The notes below the pieces were generated by a model. That model made no database searches, was not told where the DNA came from, and saw only the letters and a program-made list of their open reading frames with translations. A stretch of 56,704 nucleotides of DNA from Oscillospiraceae bacterium (lineage in GTDB: Bacteria > Bacillota > Clostridia > Oscillospirales > Oscillospiraceae): contig CACWIS010000008.1 of assembly GCA_902761055.1 (NCBI GenBank), forward strand, positions 1 through 56,704, given 5' to 3'. A program made the translations under genes and the position numbers. Every line of letters begins with the position of its first letter. Position 1 is the first letter of the stretch. Below are positions 32,899-40,561 of this stretch, piece by piece.

Positions 32899-33833
32899 CC
32901 GGCGGGCGTCGCCGGCTCGGCCGAACGGAAGGGGTCCTCCGTCTGCGCCGTCGGGGCGACGATCTCGGCAAGCTCGTCGATATCGGTCAGGTCGGCGTCC
33001 TTGCGCGCGAAGATGCAGGGAAAGCTGCCGTTCTGATTGGTCACCGTCATCGTGAGCACGCCGTCGCGCAGCAGGACGGGAGAGAGATCGCCGAAAAGGC
33101 CGGAACGCTCGCGGAAGGAGAGCACGCCCTCGACGTAGCTCCAGTCGAAGCTGAAGTCGCCGCCGGAGAGGTGGATCTCGCCGCTGCCGTCCTCGCGGAG
33201 CGTGATGCGCGGATCGCCGGAGCTGCCGAAGAAGGTCGCGTTGACGGTCTCGCCGTCCCGCTCGAAGGAATACATATAATACACGCCGGGGATCGTGATA
33301 TCCTCCCCGCGGCGCGCGGCCTCCAGCTCGCGGCGCTTCGCCTCCCGCTCGGCCTCGGCCAGCGCCTCGGCGGCGAGGATGGCGGTGTACTCTTCCTTCC
33401 CGATCAGCGGGAAGGCGGAACGGTCCGCTCCCTCGGCGGCATAGTACAGCGTGCTGCCGTCCTCCATCGTGAGGATGACGATGCCGTCCCGGTACAGGCC
33501 GGTGATCGGAGAGGAGTCGGGGTTGAGGATGATCTTTTCTCCGGAGATCGTCCAGCTGCCGATCCGGCCGGAGGTCTCGTTGATCGAGAGCATGCCCATC
33601 CCGCCGTCCAGCAGCGTCAGCACGGAATGGATCTCGATCTCCATGGCGGCGGGATCGACGATATAGTCGCCGTGGCGCACGCCGAAGAGCGTATAGTCGC
33701 CCACGTAGGGCAGATAGACGGAAGGCGGCGTGGGCACGGGCTCCGGCTTGGGCTCGGTCGCGCCGCAGGCGCACAGGGAGAGCAGCAGCGCCAGCGCGAG
33801 CAGCGCGGCCGCGGGCCGCAGCGATCTGTTCAT
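32895..33833 (-). CDS. Putative lipoprotein of unknown function
   Basis: The 312-residue protein has a lipoprotein signal (MNRSLRPAAALLALALLLS, lipobox LCAC, Cys near 23), a short Pro-rich spacer (PKPEPVPTPPS) and a mature part with several repeated beta units: short stretches of the kind 'L-x-D-G-x-x-x-L/I-x-x-x-x-x-G-x-W', as in GGMGMLSINETSGRIGSWTI and SGEIHLSGGDFSFDW. It resembles scavenger-like beta domains seen in many clostridial lipoproteins but I cannot name the family. A Glu/Arg/Ala-rich helix (about 155-180) splits two such domains. It is the first gene of a two-gene unit with the YgjP-type enzyme. Confidence 0.75.
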   Translation of the reverse strand: MNRSLRPAAALLALALLLSLCACGATEPKPEPVPTPPSVYLPYVGDYTLFGVRHGDYIVDPAAMEIEIHSVLTLLDGGMGMLSINETSGRIGSWTISGEKIILNPDSSPITGLYRDGIVILTMEDGSTLYYAAEGADRSAFPLIGKEEYTAILAAEALAEAEREAKRRELEAARRGEDITIPGVYYMYSFERDGETVNATFFGSSGDPRITLREDGSGEIHLSGGDFSFDWSYVEGVLSFRERSGLFGDLSPVLLRDGVLTMTVTNQNGSFPCIFARKDADLTDIDELAEIVAPTAQTEDPFRSAEPATPAG

Positions 33834-33852
33834 GGCGGTCTCCTTTACGAAA

Positions 33853-33870
33853 GCAGGTATCAGTACCTGC
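33853..33870. promoter_or_regulatory. Operator-like inverted repeat at transcription start
   Basis: GCAGGTATCAGTACCTGC: perfect 7-nt arms around TCAG, placed immediately downstream of the -10 box and spanning the expected start point. This is a position where a repressor would block initiation. The binding protein is unknown. Confidence 0.45.
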
Positions 33871-33899
33871 AGTATAAGCGTTTTGCGCCTGCTTGTAAA
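33871..33899 (-). promoter_or_regulatory. Sigma-A promoter for lipoprotein/YgjP genes
   Basis: TTTACA (33899-33894), 17-nt spacer, TATACT (33876-33871). Confidence 0.65.
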
Positions 33900-33918
33900 G
33901 GGCGCGGAGAAGAGACGG

Positions 33919-33951
33919 AAAAAAGGACGGGAGCCGAAGCTCCCGTCCTTT
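33919..33951 (-). terminator. Intrinsic terminator after ABC-importer/methyltransferase operon
   Basis: On the minus strand AAAGGACGGGAGC pairs with GCTCCCGTCCTTT around a TTCG loop, followed by a T run. The stem abuts the stop codon of the methyltransferase gene. Confidence 0.88.
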
Positions 33952-34547
33952 CAGTCAGCGGACGGCTTTTTTCCGACGACCTGATACATCCGCTCGTCGG
34001 AGATCAGCGCCGTCACCGTCAGATGCCGGGCGAAGATCCCGGACAGCTCCTCCGCGCTCATGAGTCCGTTGGAGACGTGACTCGCGGCGCCGTGGTGGTG
34101 GGCGTCGATCTTCTCGCGGCTCATGCCGTGCGCCACGGTCAGCGTGCCGCCGCTCTTCAGCAGCGAGGCGAGACGCGCGATCAGCCGCCCGGGGTCGGGG
34201 AAGTGCGGAAAAGCGTTGTATACGACCACGCAGTCGAAGAGCCGCCCGAGGTCGGCCTCCTCCACGTCGCCGCAGAGGATCGTGACGTTTTCCTGCGGGA
34301 ATTTCCGCTCCGCGATGGCCGCCATCTTCGGCGAGATGTCGATGCCCGTCACGGAGGCGACGCCGCGCGCAAGATAATCGCCGATCAGCACGCCGGTCCC
34401 GGTGGCCACGTCGAGGATGTCCTTTCCCGCGCACACCTCGGCGTTGTCCAGGATCGTCCGGATGATCTCGTCGTTCCGGATCAGCTCCGCGTCCCAGTCC
34501 GGCGCGAGCCGGTCGAAGAACGCGACGACCTCTTTCGTTTCGATCAT
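33951..34547 (-). CDS. Class I SAM-dependent methyltransferase
   Basis: The 198-residue protein has the Rossmann-like SAM-binding order: motif I DVATGTGVLIGDY (about 47-59), an acidic end of strand 2 (GIDISPKMAAIA), a motif near residue 92 (CGDVEEADLG) and motif IV (VVVYNAFPHFPDP). It resembles small UbiE/Methyltransf_11 enzymes; the substrate is unknown. It is the last gene of the FecCD-type importer operon, 4 nt after the binding-protein gene, so it may act on the imported molecule. A HGAASHVSNGLM stretch near 155 is unusual. The start at 34547 gives the family beginning MIETKEVVAFFDRLAPDWD. Confidence 0.88.
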   Translation of the reverse strand: MIETKEVVAFFDRLAPDWDAELIRNDEIIRTILDNAEVCAGKDILDVATGTGVLIGDYLARGVASVTGIDISPKMAAIAERKFPQENVTILCGDVEEADLGRLFDCVVVYNAFPHFPDPGRLIARLASLLKSGGTLTVAHGMSREKIDAHHHGAASHVSNGLMSAEELSGIFARHLTVTALISDERMYQVVGKKPSAD

Positions 34548-34551
34548 GGGA

Positions 34552-35772
34552 TTACCCGAAGAAGGTCGCGGTGTCGATCTTCTGGTAGCCGCCGAAGCTG
34601 GAGGGCGCGGCGGCGATCTGCTCTCCGAGATCCATGCCGAAGAAGGCCTGCGTGATCTCATTGGTCTTCGCGGTCATATCGACGTCCTCAAAGCGGTCGG
34701 GATAGACGGTTTTGGCGATGAACCAGGTGTTGATGAGCGCGATCTCGCAGTTGGTGTAGTAGGCGTTGTAGGCCATTTCGAGATAGACCTCGCCGTTCTG
34801 CCAGGCCTTGCAGGTGTCGAACATGGCGGGGTTCTCGGCATACAGCGGCTTGATATTCTTGACCGCCGCCGCGTCCATGATGATGATATCCATGTCCTCG
34901 CCGAGGGAAACGAAGAGCTCCTCCTCAATGGGCTGGATGGCCGCGCCCTCCAGGCCGGTGACGACGTTCTTTACATTGGCCACGCGGCAGACGATGTACT
35001 TCTCCGTGCCGATCATCAGGTGATTGGTGGTGCCCCAGTTGCCGAGACCGCAAATGTAGACGCCGGGCTTCTCCTCTTCGGGGATGTCGGCGGTGCGCTT
35101 CTCGATCTCGGCGCGCTCGGATTCGATGAAGCTCACCAGCGCCTCGGCCTTCTCCTCGCTGCCGAAGACGACGCCGAGCAGGCGGAGCGTGCCGAGGAAG
35201 CTCTCGTCAAACACGCCTCCGGGACCCATCTTGAGCGTGATGACGGGGACGCCGAGCTGTTCGGCGAGCGCGTCCTCCTTCTCCACGTCCTCATATTCCG
35301 AGATGACGATGTCGGGCTCGCAGGCGAGGATCTTCTCGGCCTCGGCCGTCTGAGCCTGAGGACCGCCGACGCCGCAGGACGGAAGCGCGGCGAAGCTTTC
35401 CCCGTAGGCCAGCATGTAGGGGCGGGCCACGGAATCGAACATTTTGGGCCGCTCGGCGAGGGAGGTGTTGTCGATGTCCTCCACGCCGCAGAGCAGGGCG
35501 ACGTCGCCGACGTAGCTGTACATGCGCAGGGCGCCCGCGCCGATGCAGACCACGCGGGTGTAGCTGCCCGGCGTGACGGTCACTTCGCGGCCGATCATAT
35601 CGGTAACGGTGATCTCCGCCGGCTCGGCCGTGACGGGTTCCTCGGCCGGCGCGGGCTCTTCCGCTGCGGGCGCGGCCGGTTCCGCCGGCGCGGGAGCGGG
35701 AGCCGTCTGACCGCAGGCCGCAAGCGCCAGCAGCATGACGAGGGCAAGCAGCAGGGAAACAGTCTTATTCAT
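34552..35772 (-). CDS. ABC transporter substrate-binding lipoprotein (FecB/BtuF type)
   Basis: The 406-residue protein has a lipoprotein signal (lipobox LAAC, Cys20), a Pro/Ala/Glu-rich spacer of about 35 residues, and a two-lobe TroA/FecB-like fold. The typical opening ITVTDMIGREVTV is near residue 55, with a later segment PDIVISEYEDVEKED. The class binds iron-siderophores, haem or cobalamin; the ligand cannot be read from sequence. It overlaps the ABC ATPase gene by 4 nt and precedes a methyltransferase by 4 nt. Confidence 0.9.
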   Translation of the reverse strand: MNKTVSLLLALVMLLALAACGQTAPAPAPAEPAAPAAEEPAPAEEPVTAEPAEITVTDMIGREVTVTPGSYTRVVCIGAGALRMYSYVGDVALLCGVEDIDNTSLAERPKMFDSVARPYMLAYGESFAALPSCGVGGPQAQTAEAEKILACEPDIVISEYEDVEKEDALAEQLGVPVITLKMGPGGVFDESFLGTLRLLGVVFGSEEKAEALVSFIESERAEIEKRTADIPEEEKPGVYICGLGNWGTTNHLMIGTEKYIVCRVANVKNVVTGLEGAAIQPIEEELFVSLGEDMDIIIMDAAAVKNIKPLYAENPAMFDTCKAWQNGEVYLEMAYNAYYTNCEIALINTWFIAKTVYPDRFEDVDMTAKTNEITQAFFGMDLGEQIAAAPSSFGGYQKIDTATFFG

Positions 35773-36536
35773 GTTTTTCCTCCTCCGTTTATCACGATTT
35801 TTTTGCCTTCTATCTCGACGATGCGGACCTCCGCGTCGAAGATCTCCCGGATCACATCCTCCGTGACGATCCCGCGTCCGCCCTCATGGCGGATCTTCCC
35901 GTCCTTCATGAAGAAAAAGCGGTCGCCCAGCTCCAGGGCCTGGTTGAAATCGTGCAGCGAGGTCAGGATGCCGATGCCCTTCTCGCGCGCCACACGCCGC
36001 GCCTCGGAGAGGATCAGCTGCTCGTTGGCGATATCGAGATTGCCGGTCGGCTCGTCAAAGACCAGCATGCGCGGCTCCTGCGCCAGCGCGCGGGCGATGG
36101 CGATCTTCTGCCGCTCGCCGCCGGAGAGCTGTTCGACGTTCCGCGCGGCAAAATGCTCGAGGCGCATATCGCGCAGGATGCGCCAGACGGCCTCCTCGTC
36201 CTCGCGCCCGGCCTTGTAGCCGAAGTAGGACACGCGGCCCGTCAGCACCGTGTCGAAAACGCTCAGCGCGCCGAAGTGGATGCTCTGCGGGACGTAGGCG
36301 ATGCGGCGCGCCCGCTCGGAGCGCTTCATTTTCAGCAGGTCCTCGCCGTCAAAGCGGATCGAGCCGCTCTCCGGCCGCAGGATGCCGAGGATGTTTTTGA
36401 ACAGCGTCGTTTTGCCGCTCCCGTTCGTGCCGAGCACCACGCCGATCTCCCCGTCGTGCAGCGTCAGATCGACGCCGTCGAGCACGAGAGGAGAGCGCTT
36501 GCCGTAGCGAAAATGCAGATCGTTGATGTTCAGCAT
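35769..36536 (-). CDS. ABC transporter ATP-binding protein (FecE/BtuD type)
   Basis: The 255-residue ATPase shows Walker A GTNGSGKTT (about 36-44), Q-loop AYVPQS, signature LSGGERQKIAIARAL, Walker B MLVFDEPTGNLD and a switch histidine in LTSLHDFNQA. It is the nucleotide-binding subunit energising the FecCD-type permease. It overlaps the permease gene by 7 nt and the binding-protein gene by 4 nt. Confidence 0.95.
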   Translation of the reverse strand: MLNINDLHFRYGKRSPLVLDGVDLTLHDGEIGVVLGTNGSGKTTLFKNILGILRPESGSIRFDGEDLLKMKRSERARRIAYVPQSIHFGALSVFDTVLTGRVSYFGYKAGREDEEAVWRILRDMRLEHFAARNVEQLSGGERQKIAIARALAQEPRMLVFDEPTGNLDIANEQLILSEARRVAREKGIGILTSLHDFNQALELGDRFFFMKDGKIRHEGGRGIVTEDVIREIFDAEVRIVEIEGKKIVINGGGKT

Positions 36537-37609
36537 CCGTCATGCTCTCCCTTCCGTCCGAAGATGATCGCGAGGAAGAAGGGCGCGCCGAGGAACGAGG
36601 TGATCGCGCCGACCGGCAGGGCCGAGCCGTTGCCGAGACTGCGGGAGAGCGTGTCCGCCAGCAGCAGCAGGATGCTGCCGGAGAGAGCGGAGGCCGGGAT
36701 CGACACGCGGTGGTCCTGCCCCAGCAGACGCTTGATCACATGCGGACAGATGATCCCGACAAAGCCGATGATGCCGAGAAAGGACACGCAGACCGCCGTA
36801 ATGACCGAGGCGAAGAGCATCGTCGAAAAGCGCAGCAGATCGACGTGGACGCCCATGCTCTTGGCGGCGGAGTCGCCGTTGAGCAGGGCGTTGAGCTTCC
36901 AGCTCATGAGCGAGAAAAAGCCGATCCCCGTCAGAACGACGACGGCCATGATGAGATCGGTTTTGTACGTTGCACGGCCCAGGTCGCCGAAGGTCCAGAC
37001 CACGGCGGCGGAGAGGCCGACGTCCGTGGCGTAGAACTGCAGGATCGTCGTGGCGGCCGTCCAGATCGAGCCGATCGCGATGCCCGCCAGCACGACCACG
37101 CCGGGCTGAAAAGCCCGCAGGCGGCACAGAGCGAGGATCAGCAGGATCGAGAGCGTGGAAAAGAGGAAGGCCATCAGCGAGGTGGCATAGGGATTGGCGC
37201 CGACGGTATAGTTCGTCAGATTGTTGCCCGTGGAGAGGAAGCCTCCCGCAAAGGCGATGATGGAGAGATTGGCGCCGAACACGGCCGCATTGGATACGCC
37301 CAGCGTGGAGGGCGAGGCCATGGGATTGTTCAGATCGGTCTGCATCAAAAGGCCGGCCACGGAGAGCCCGGCTCCGGCGACGATCGCCGCGAGCACGCGC
37401 GGGATACGGATGTTCCAGATGATGCGCGTCTGCGCGGCGCTGCCCTTCTTCGCGAGCGCGGCAAAGCAGTCCGCCGCGCTCATGCGGGACGAGCCCACGA
37501 ACAGGCAGACAAAGGCCAGCACGACGACGGCCAGCGCCAGAAGGACGATCGCCGCCGCGTTTCTTTTTCTGTTTTTCAGGATATCGGCATGCTCTTTCAT
37601 AGCTTGCAT
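36530..37609 (-). CDS. FecCD-family ABC transporter permease
   Basis: The permease of about 359 residues has ten predicted membrane helices and the family motif GxxxQTxxRNPLA-like LLMQTDLNNPMASPSTLGVS; GFVGIICPHVIKRLLGQDHR is the conserved coupling-helix region. It imports an iron-chelate, haem or corrinoid-type ligand. The start is uncertain: ATG at 37612, 37609 or 37600 are all in frame. GAGGG lies 4 nt before 37609 and 13 nt before 37600, and a promoter -10 overlaps the first two. It is the first gene of the permease-ATPase-binding protein-methyltransferase operon. Confidence 0.9.
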   Translation of the reverse strand: MQAMKEHADILKNRKRNAAAIVLLALAVVVLAFVCLFVGSSRMSAADCFAALAKKGSAAQTRIIWNIRIPRVLAAIVAGAGLSVAGLLMQTDLNNPMASPSTLGVSNAAVFGANLSIIAFAGGFLSTGNNLTNYTVGANPYATSLMAFLFSTLSILLILALCRLRAFQPGVVVLAGIAIGSIWTAATTILQFYATDVGLSAAVVWTFGDLGRATYKTDLIMAVVVLTGIGFFSLMSWKLNALLNGDSAAKSMGVHVDLLRFSTMLFASVITAVCVSFLGIIGFVGIICPHVIKRLLGQDHRVSIPASALSGSILLLLADTLSRSLGNGSALPVGAITSFLGAPFFLAIIFGRKGEHDGC

Positions 37610-37636
37610 CATACCCTCTGCGGCAGCGTTCCGCAA
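37608..37636 (-). promoter_or_regulatory. Possible promoter overlapping the permease start
   Basis: TTGCGG (37636-37631), 17-nt spacer, TATGAT (37613-37608). If real, the transcript would begin at or next to the ATG at 37600, giving a leaderless message or forcing use of a downstream start. Confidence 0.35.
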
Positions 37637-37743
37637 GCCCCCCGGGGGGATAATCACGTACGATCCCGCGCGCCGGACGTCCGGTTTTCTGCCTTTTCCG
37701 CCCCGGGAGAGACTCGCCCGGCGGGATCCGGGCGTCCTCCGGC

Positions 37744-37773
37744 ACATATCCCCGCCGGGGAGGACATATAGAT
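37744..37773 (+). promoter_or_regulatory. Possible SigmaE-type promoter for spoIIID
   Basis: ACATATC (37744-37750), 14-nt spacer, CATATAGAT (37765-37773). This resembles the mother-cell SigmaE pattern (ATA-rich -35, CATA-nnn-T -10) in an otherwise GC-rich gap, although the last consensus T is shifted. SpoIIID is a known SigmaE target in Bacillus. Confidence 0.4.
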
Positions 37774-37818
37774 GTTCCGATGATGCGCGGCCCGACGCCG
37801 CGCGCGGGGAGTGGTTTC

Positions 37819-38067
37819 GTGATTGGCGACATGGAGGAGAGGGCCCGCACGCTGGCCGTCTGGATGCTGGAGAATCAAAGCACCGTTCGCGCCGCCGCGG
37901 AGCATTTCGGCGTTTCCAAGTCCACCGTACACAAGGACCTCAGCGAGCGCCTCCGGGAGATCGACCGGGCGCTGTGGACGCAGGTGCGCGCCGTGCTGGA
38001 GCGCAACAAGGCCGAGCGGCATATCCGCGGCGGCATGGCTACGCGGCGGAAATACCGCGGAGAATGA
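37819..38067 (+). CDS. spoIIID: Sporulation transcriptional regulator SpoIIID
   Basis: Mother-cell DNA-binding regulator acting between SigmaE and SigmaK stages. The 82-residue protein carries the near-invariant helix-turn-helix FGVSKSTVHKDLSERL (about 34-49) and the basic tail HIRGGMATRRKYRG that contacts the minor groove. A GTG at 37819 has GGGGAG 7 nt upstream and gives a protein that aligns from its first residue with Bacillus SpoIIID (IGDMEERARTL). An ATG at 37780 would add 13 unrelated residues. It is monocistronic, with a SigmaE-like promoter and its own terminator. Confidence 0.93.
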   Translation: MIGDMEERARTLAVWMLENQSTVRAAAEHFGVSKSTVHKDLSERLREIDRALWTQVRAVLERNKAERHIRGGMATRRKYRGE

Positions 38068-38105
38068 AAACAGGACCGGAGGGCAAAAGCCTCCGGTCCT
38101 GTTTT
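38067..38105. terminator. Bidirectional intrinsic terminator
   Basis: AAAACAGGACCGGAGG pairs with CCTCCGGTCCTGTTTT around a 7-nt loop. It serves spoIIID and the convergent glycosyltransferase gene. Confidence 0.9.
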
Positions 38106-38126
38106 CGTATCCTTTTTTCCCGGCGA

Positions 38127-39659
38127 TCACAGAAACCGGTCGTTCGGGCGGCGGACGTCGTCGAGCATCGCACGCAGCCGCGCGCGGAAGTCCTCGCGGA
38201 AGCCCTGCGCCTCAACATGCAGCTTCTCGCGGCCGAGCAGGATCTCGGCACGCGCCTGCGTGACGCGGGTCTTGAGCTCTTCGAGCTTCATCGCCGCGAG
38301 CGCGGTATCCTCGGCCTGCATGGCGCGCATGCGTTCGACCTCGTCCTCGATGCCGGTGCGCACGCCCGCGTAGCTCAACACCGCGCTCTCCCGCGCGAGC
38401 CGCTGGTATTCGCGCGCGAGATTGTAGCGGTCGATGACCTCGCCGACGGCGTGGTAGATGTCCCTGTCGCCGCGCGAGAGCGCCGCGTACGCGCCGCTGC
38501 GGTAATTCTCGATCACGGTGCCGTAGCGCGAAAAAGCGTTCGCGACCGCATCCTCCCAGGAGATATACAGCTCGCGCTGCGCGCCTTCGCCGATCCGGCG
38601 CATCGTGCCGCGCTCTCCGATCAGCCTCTCGAGCGCGGCGGCCATCGCGGCGGCGTTCTCCTCGATGAGCACGCCGCTGACGCCGTCTTCCACGTCCTCG
38701 GCGGCGCAGCTGCCGCGCACCAGCACGCTGCCGAGCGCGCAGGCTGCGGCCTCGCGCACAACAAGACCGTTGGTGTCGAAGGTCGAGGGGAAGAGGAACA
38801 GATCGGCGCGGCAGTACCAGGCGCGGATGGACGCGCGGTCGCGAATCGGCGGCGTGAAGAACACCTTGCCGTCGAGACCGAGCGAGCTGCAGTACGCCGT
38901 GATCTCGTCTTTTTCCGTGCCGCCGCCGACGAAGACCATGCGGAAGTCATAGCCTTTTTCATCGAGCGTTTTGAGCGCGTCGAGGATGATGCGGATGCCC
39001 TTGTACCACATCATGCGGCCGACAAAGAGAAACACGGGCAGCTCCGCGGGCAGATCGCTGTCCCGCGTCGCATCCGCGACGGCGGCCTCGTCGACGCGGC
39101 CCTTCGGAAAGTCCACGCCGTTGGGCATGACGAGATAGTCGCCCTCGTAGCCGAGCTTGCGCAGGTTCTCGCCCGCGCCGCGGCTGACGGTCCACACCTC
39201 GTCGCAGGCGGAAATGTTCTGGACCAGGATGCGCGCGGCCTCCTCCTGGATGAGGCGGCCCTTGACGGCGTTTTCGATCTCGATATCGAACTTGGTGTGG
39301 TAGGTGAAAACGATGGGACGGTCGATCCTGTCGCGCAGCGTGCGCGCCAGCATCGTGGAGGTGATGGGGCAGTGGCTGTGGATCAGATCGAAGCCCTCGC
39401 CCTCGAGTCGGGAGAGCACCTCGGCGTCGAAGGGCATGCCCGCGCGGTAGCCGACGGACTTGGTGATGTCGAGGCTCGGATAGCGCACGACCGGGAAGGA
39501 GAAGACGGAGTCGTCCGCGTCGGGATAATAAGGCGTGACCACAACGGCCTCGCCGTGGTTCTTCGTGATATAGGCGCCGTAGTTCACGACGGCGTTCGCC
39601 ACGCCGTCGATGGCGGGCGGAAAGGAATCGTTGATCAGGCAGATCTTTGTCTTGTCCAT
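38127..39659 (-). CDS. GT4-family glycosyltransferase (diacylglycerol glucosyltransferase-like)
   Basis: The 510-residue protein has the N-terminal Rossmann domain of GT4 enzymes (CLINDSFPPAIDGVANAV, then HSHCPITSTMLA) and the C-terminal donor domain with FVGRMMWYKGIRIILDAL and the E-x7-E-type motif FPSTFDTNGLVVREAAACA. This combination resembles enzymes that glycosylate diacylglycerol for glycolipid membrane anchors. About 120 residues beyond the normal end form charged helices (385-510) of unknown role. It lies 14 nt after sdaAA on the same strand. Confidence 0.87.
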   Translation of the reverse strand: MDKTKICLINDSFPPAIDGVANAVVNYGAYITKNHGEAVVVTPYYPDADDSVFSFPVVRYPSLDITKSVGYRAGMPFDAEVLSRLEGEGFDLIHSHCPITSTMLARTLRDRIDRPIVFTYHTKFDIEIENAVKGRLIQEEAARILVQNISACDEVWTVSRGAGENLRKLGYEGDYLVMPNGVDFPKGRVDEAAVADATRDSDLPAELPVFLFVGRMMWYKGIRIILDALKTLDEKGYDFRMVFVGGGTEKDEITAYCSSLGLDGKVFFTPPIRDRASIRAWYCRADLFLFPSTFDTNGLVVREAAACALGSVLVRGSCAAEDVEDGVSGVLIEENAAAMAAALERLIGERGTMRRIGEGAQRELYISWEDAVANAFSRYGTVIENYRSGAYAALSRGDRDIYHAVGEVIDRYNLAREYQRLARESAVLSYAGVRTGIEDEVERMRAMQAEDTALAAMKLEELKTRVTQARAEILLGREKLHVEAQGFREDFRARLRAMLDDVRRPNDRFL

Positions 39660-39673
39660 GTCGTCCTCCCGCT

Positions 39674-40549
39674 TCAGCTGCCGAAATAGTCGCTGCGGAA
39701 GCGCTGCGCCGTGGGCGAGGCGGCGACGCCGCCCCGGCCGGTCTCCTTGAGCAGCGGGGACATCAGCGCGCCGACCGCGCGCATCGCGTCGATCACCTCG
39801 TCGGCGGGGATGCGGCTGCGCACCCCGGCGAGGGCGAGCTCCGCCGCGCACAGCGCGTTCATCGCGCCGGCGGCGTTGCGCTTGACGCAGGGGACCTCGA
39901 CGAGACCCGCCACCGGGTCGCAGACAAGACCCATCATGTTCTTCAGTGCGATCGCCAGCGCGTCGGACATCTGCACGGCGCTGCCGCCGTGCAGGTAGAC
40001 GAGCGCGGCCGCTGCCATCGCGGAGGCGGCGCCGATCTCGGCCTGACAGCCGGCTTCCGCCCCGGAGATCGAGGCGCGCGAGGCGATGACCATGCCGTAG
40101 CCCGCGGCGATGTACAGCGCCGCGATCAGCTCCTCGCGCGGCGTGCCGTGTTCCGCGGCATAGGGCAGCAGCACCGCGGGCAGCACGCCGCAGGCGCCGG
40201 CCGTCGGCGCGGCGACGATGCGGTGCATGCAGGCGTTGCACTCGCCCATGCGCATCGCGCCGCACAGCACGCGCCCGACGAACTCGCCGCAGATCGACCG
40301 GCCGCTTTCAAAATAGCGGCGCAGCTTGTCCGCGTCGCCGCCGACGAGACCGCTGTGCGAGCGCTGGGACGGATCATAGGCCGCGTCGGCCGCGAGCATC
40401 GCGTCGAGCGCGGCGTTCATCTTTTCCAGGGACTGCTCCGGCGTGACGCCGCTCTCCTCCGCGGAGGCGAGCAGGATCTGCCGCCAGAGCGGAGCGCCGC
40501 CCCGCGCGGCGAAGTCCTCAAGCTGGGTGACGGAATAGAAAAGAGCCAT
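39674..40549 (-). CDS. sdaAA: L-serine dehydratase, iron-sulfur dependent, alpha subunit
   Basis: Part of the two-subunit [4Fe-4S] L-serine dehydratase that converts serine to pyruvate and ammonia. The 291-residue alpha subunit shows the conserved PTAGACGVLPAVL, GAEAGCQAEIG and GLVCDPVAGLVEVPC cysteine-containing segments that hold the cluster, and the C-terminal GRGGVAASPT. It lies 12 nt after sdaAB, in the common sdaAB-sdaAA order. Confidence 0.95.
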   Translation of the reverse strand: MALFYSVTQLEDFAARGGAPLWRQILLASAEESGVTPEQSLEKMNAALDAMLAADAAYDPSQRSHSGLVGGDADKLRRYFESGRSICGEFVGRVLCGAMRMGECNACMHRIVAAPTAGACGVLPAVLLPYAAEHGTPREELIAALYIAAGYGMVIASRASISGAEAGCQAEIGAASAMAAAALVYLHGGSAVQMSDALAIALKNMMGLVCDPVAGLVEVPCVKRNAAGAMNALCAAELALAGVRSRIPADEVIDAMRAVGALMSPLLKETGRGGVAASPTAQRFRSDYFGS

Positions 40550-40561
40550 TTTGCGCCCTCC

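Noticed and set aside
37610-37818. Cobalamin riboswitch ahead of the FecCD-type permease
   Set aside because: No B12-box-like sequence is seen and the candidate promoter leaves almost no leader.
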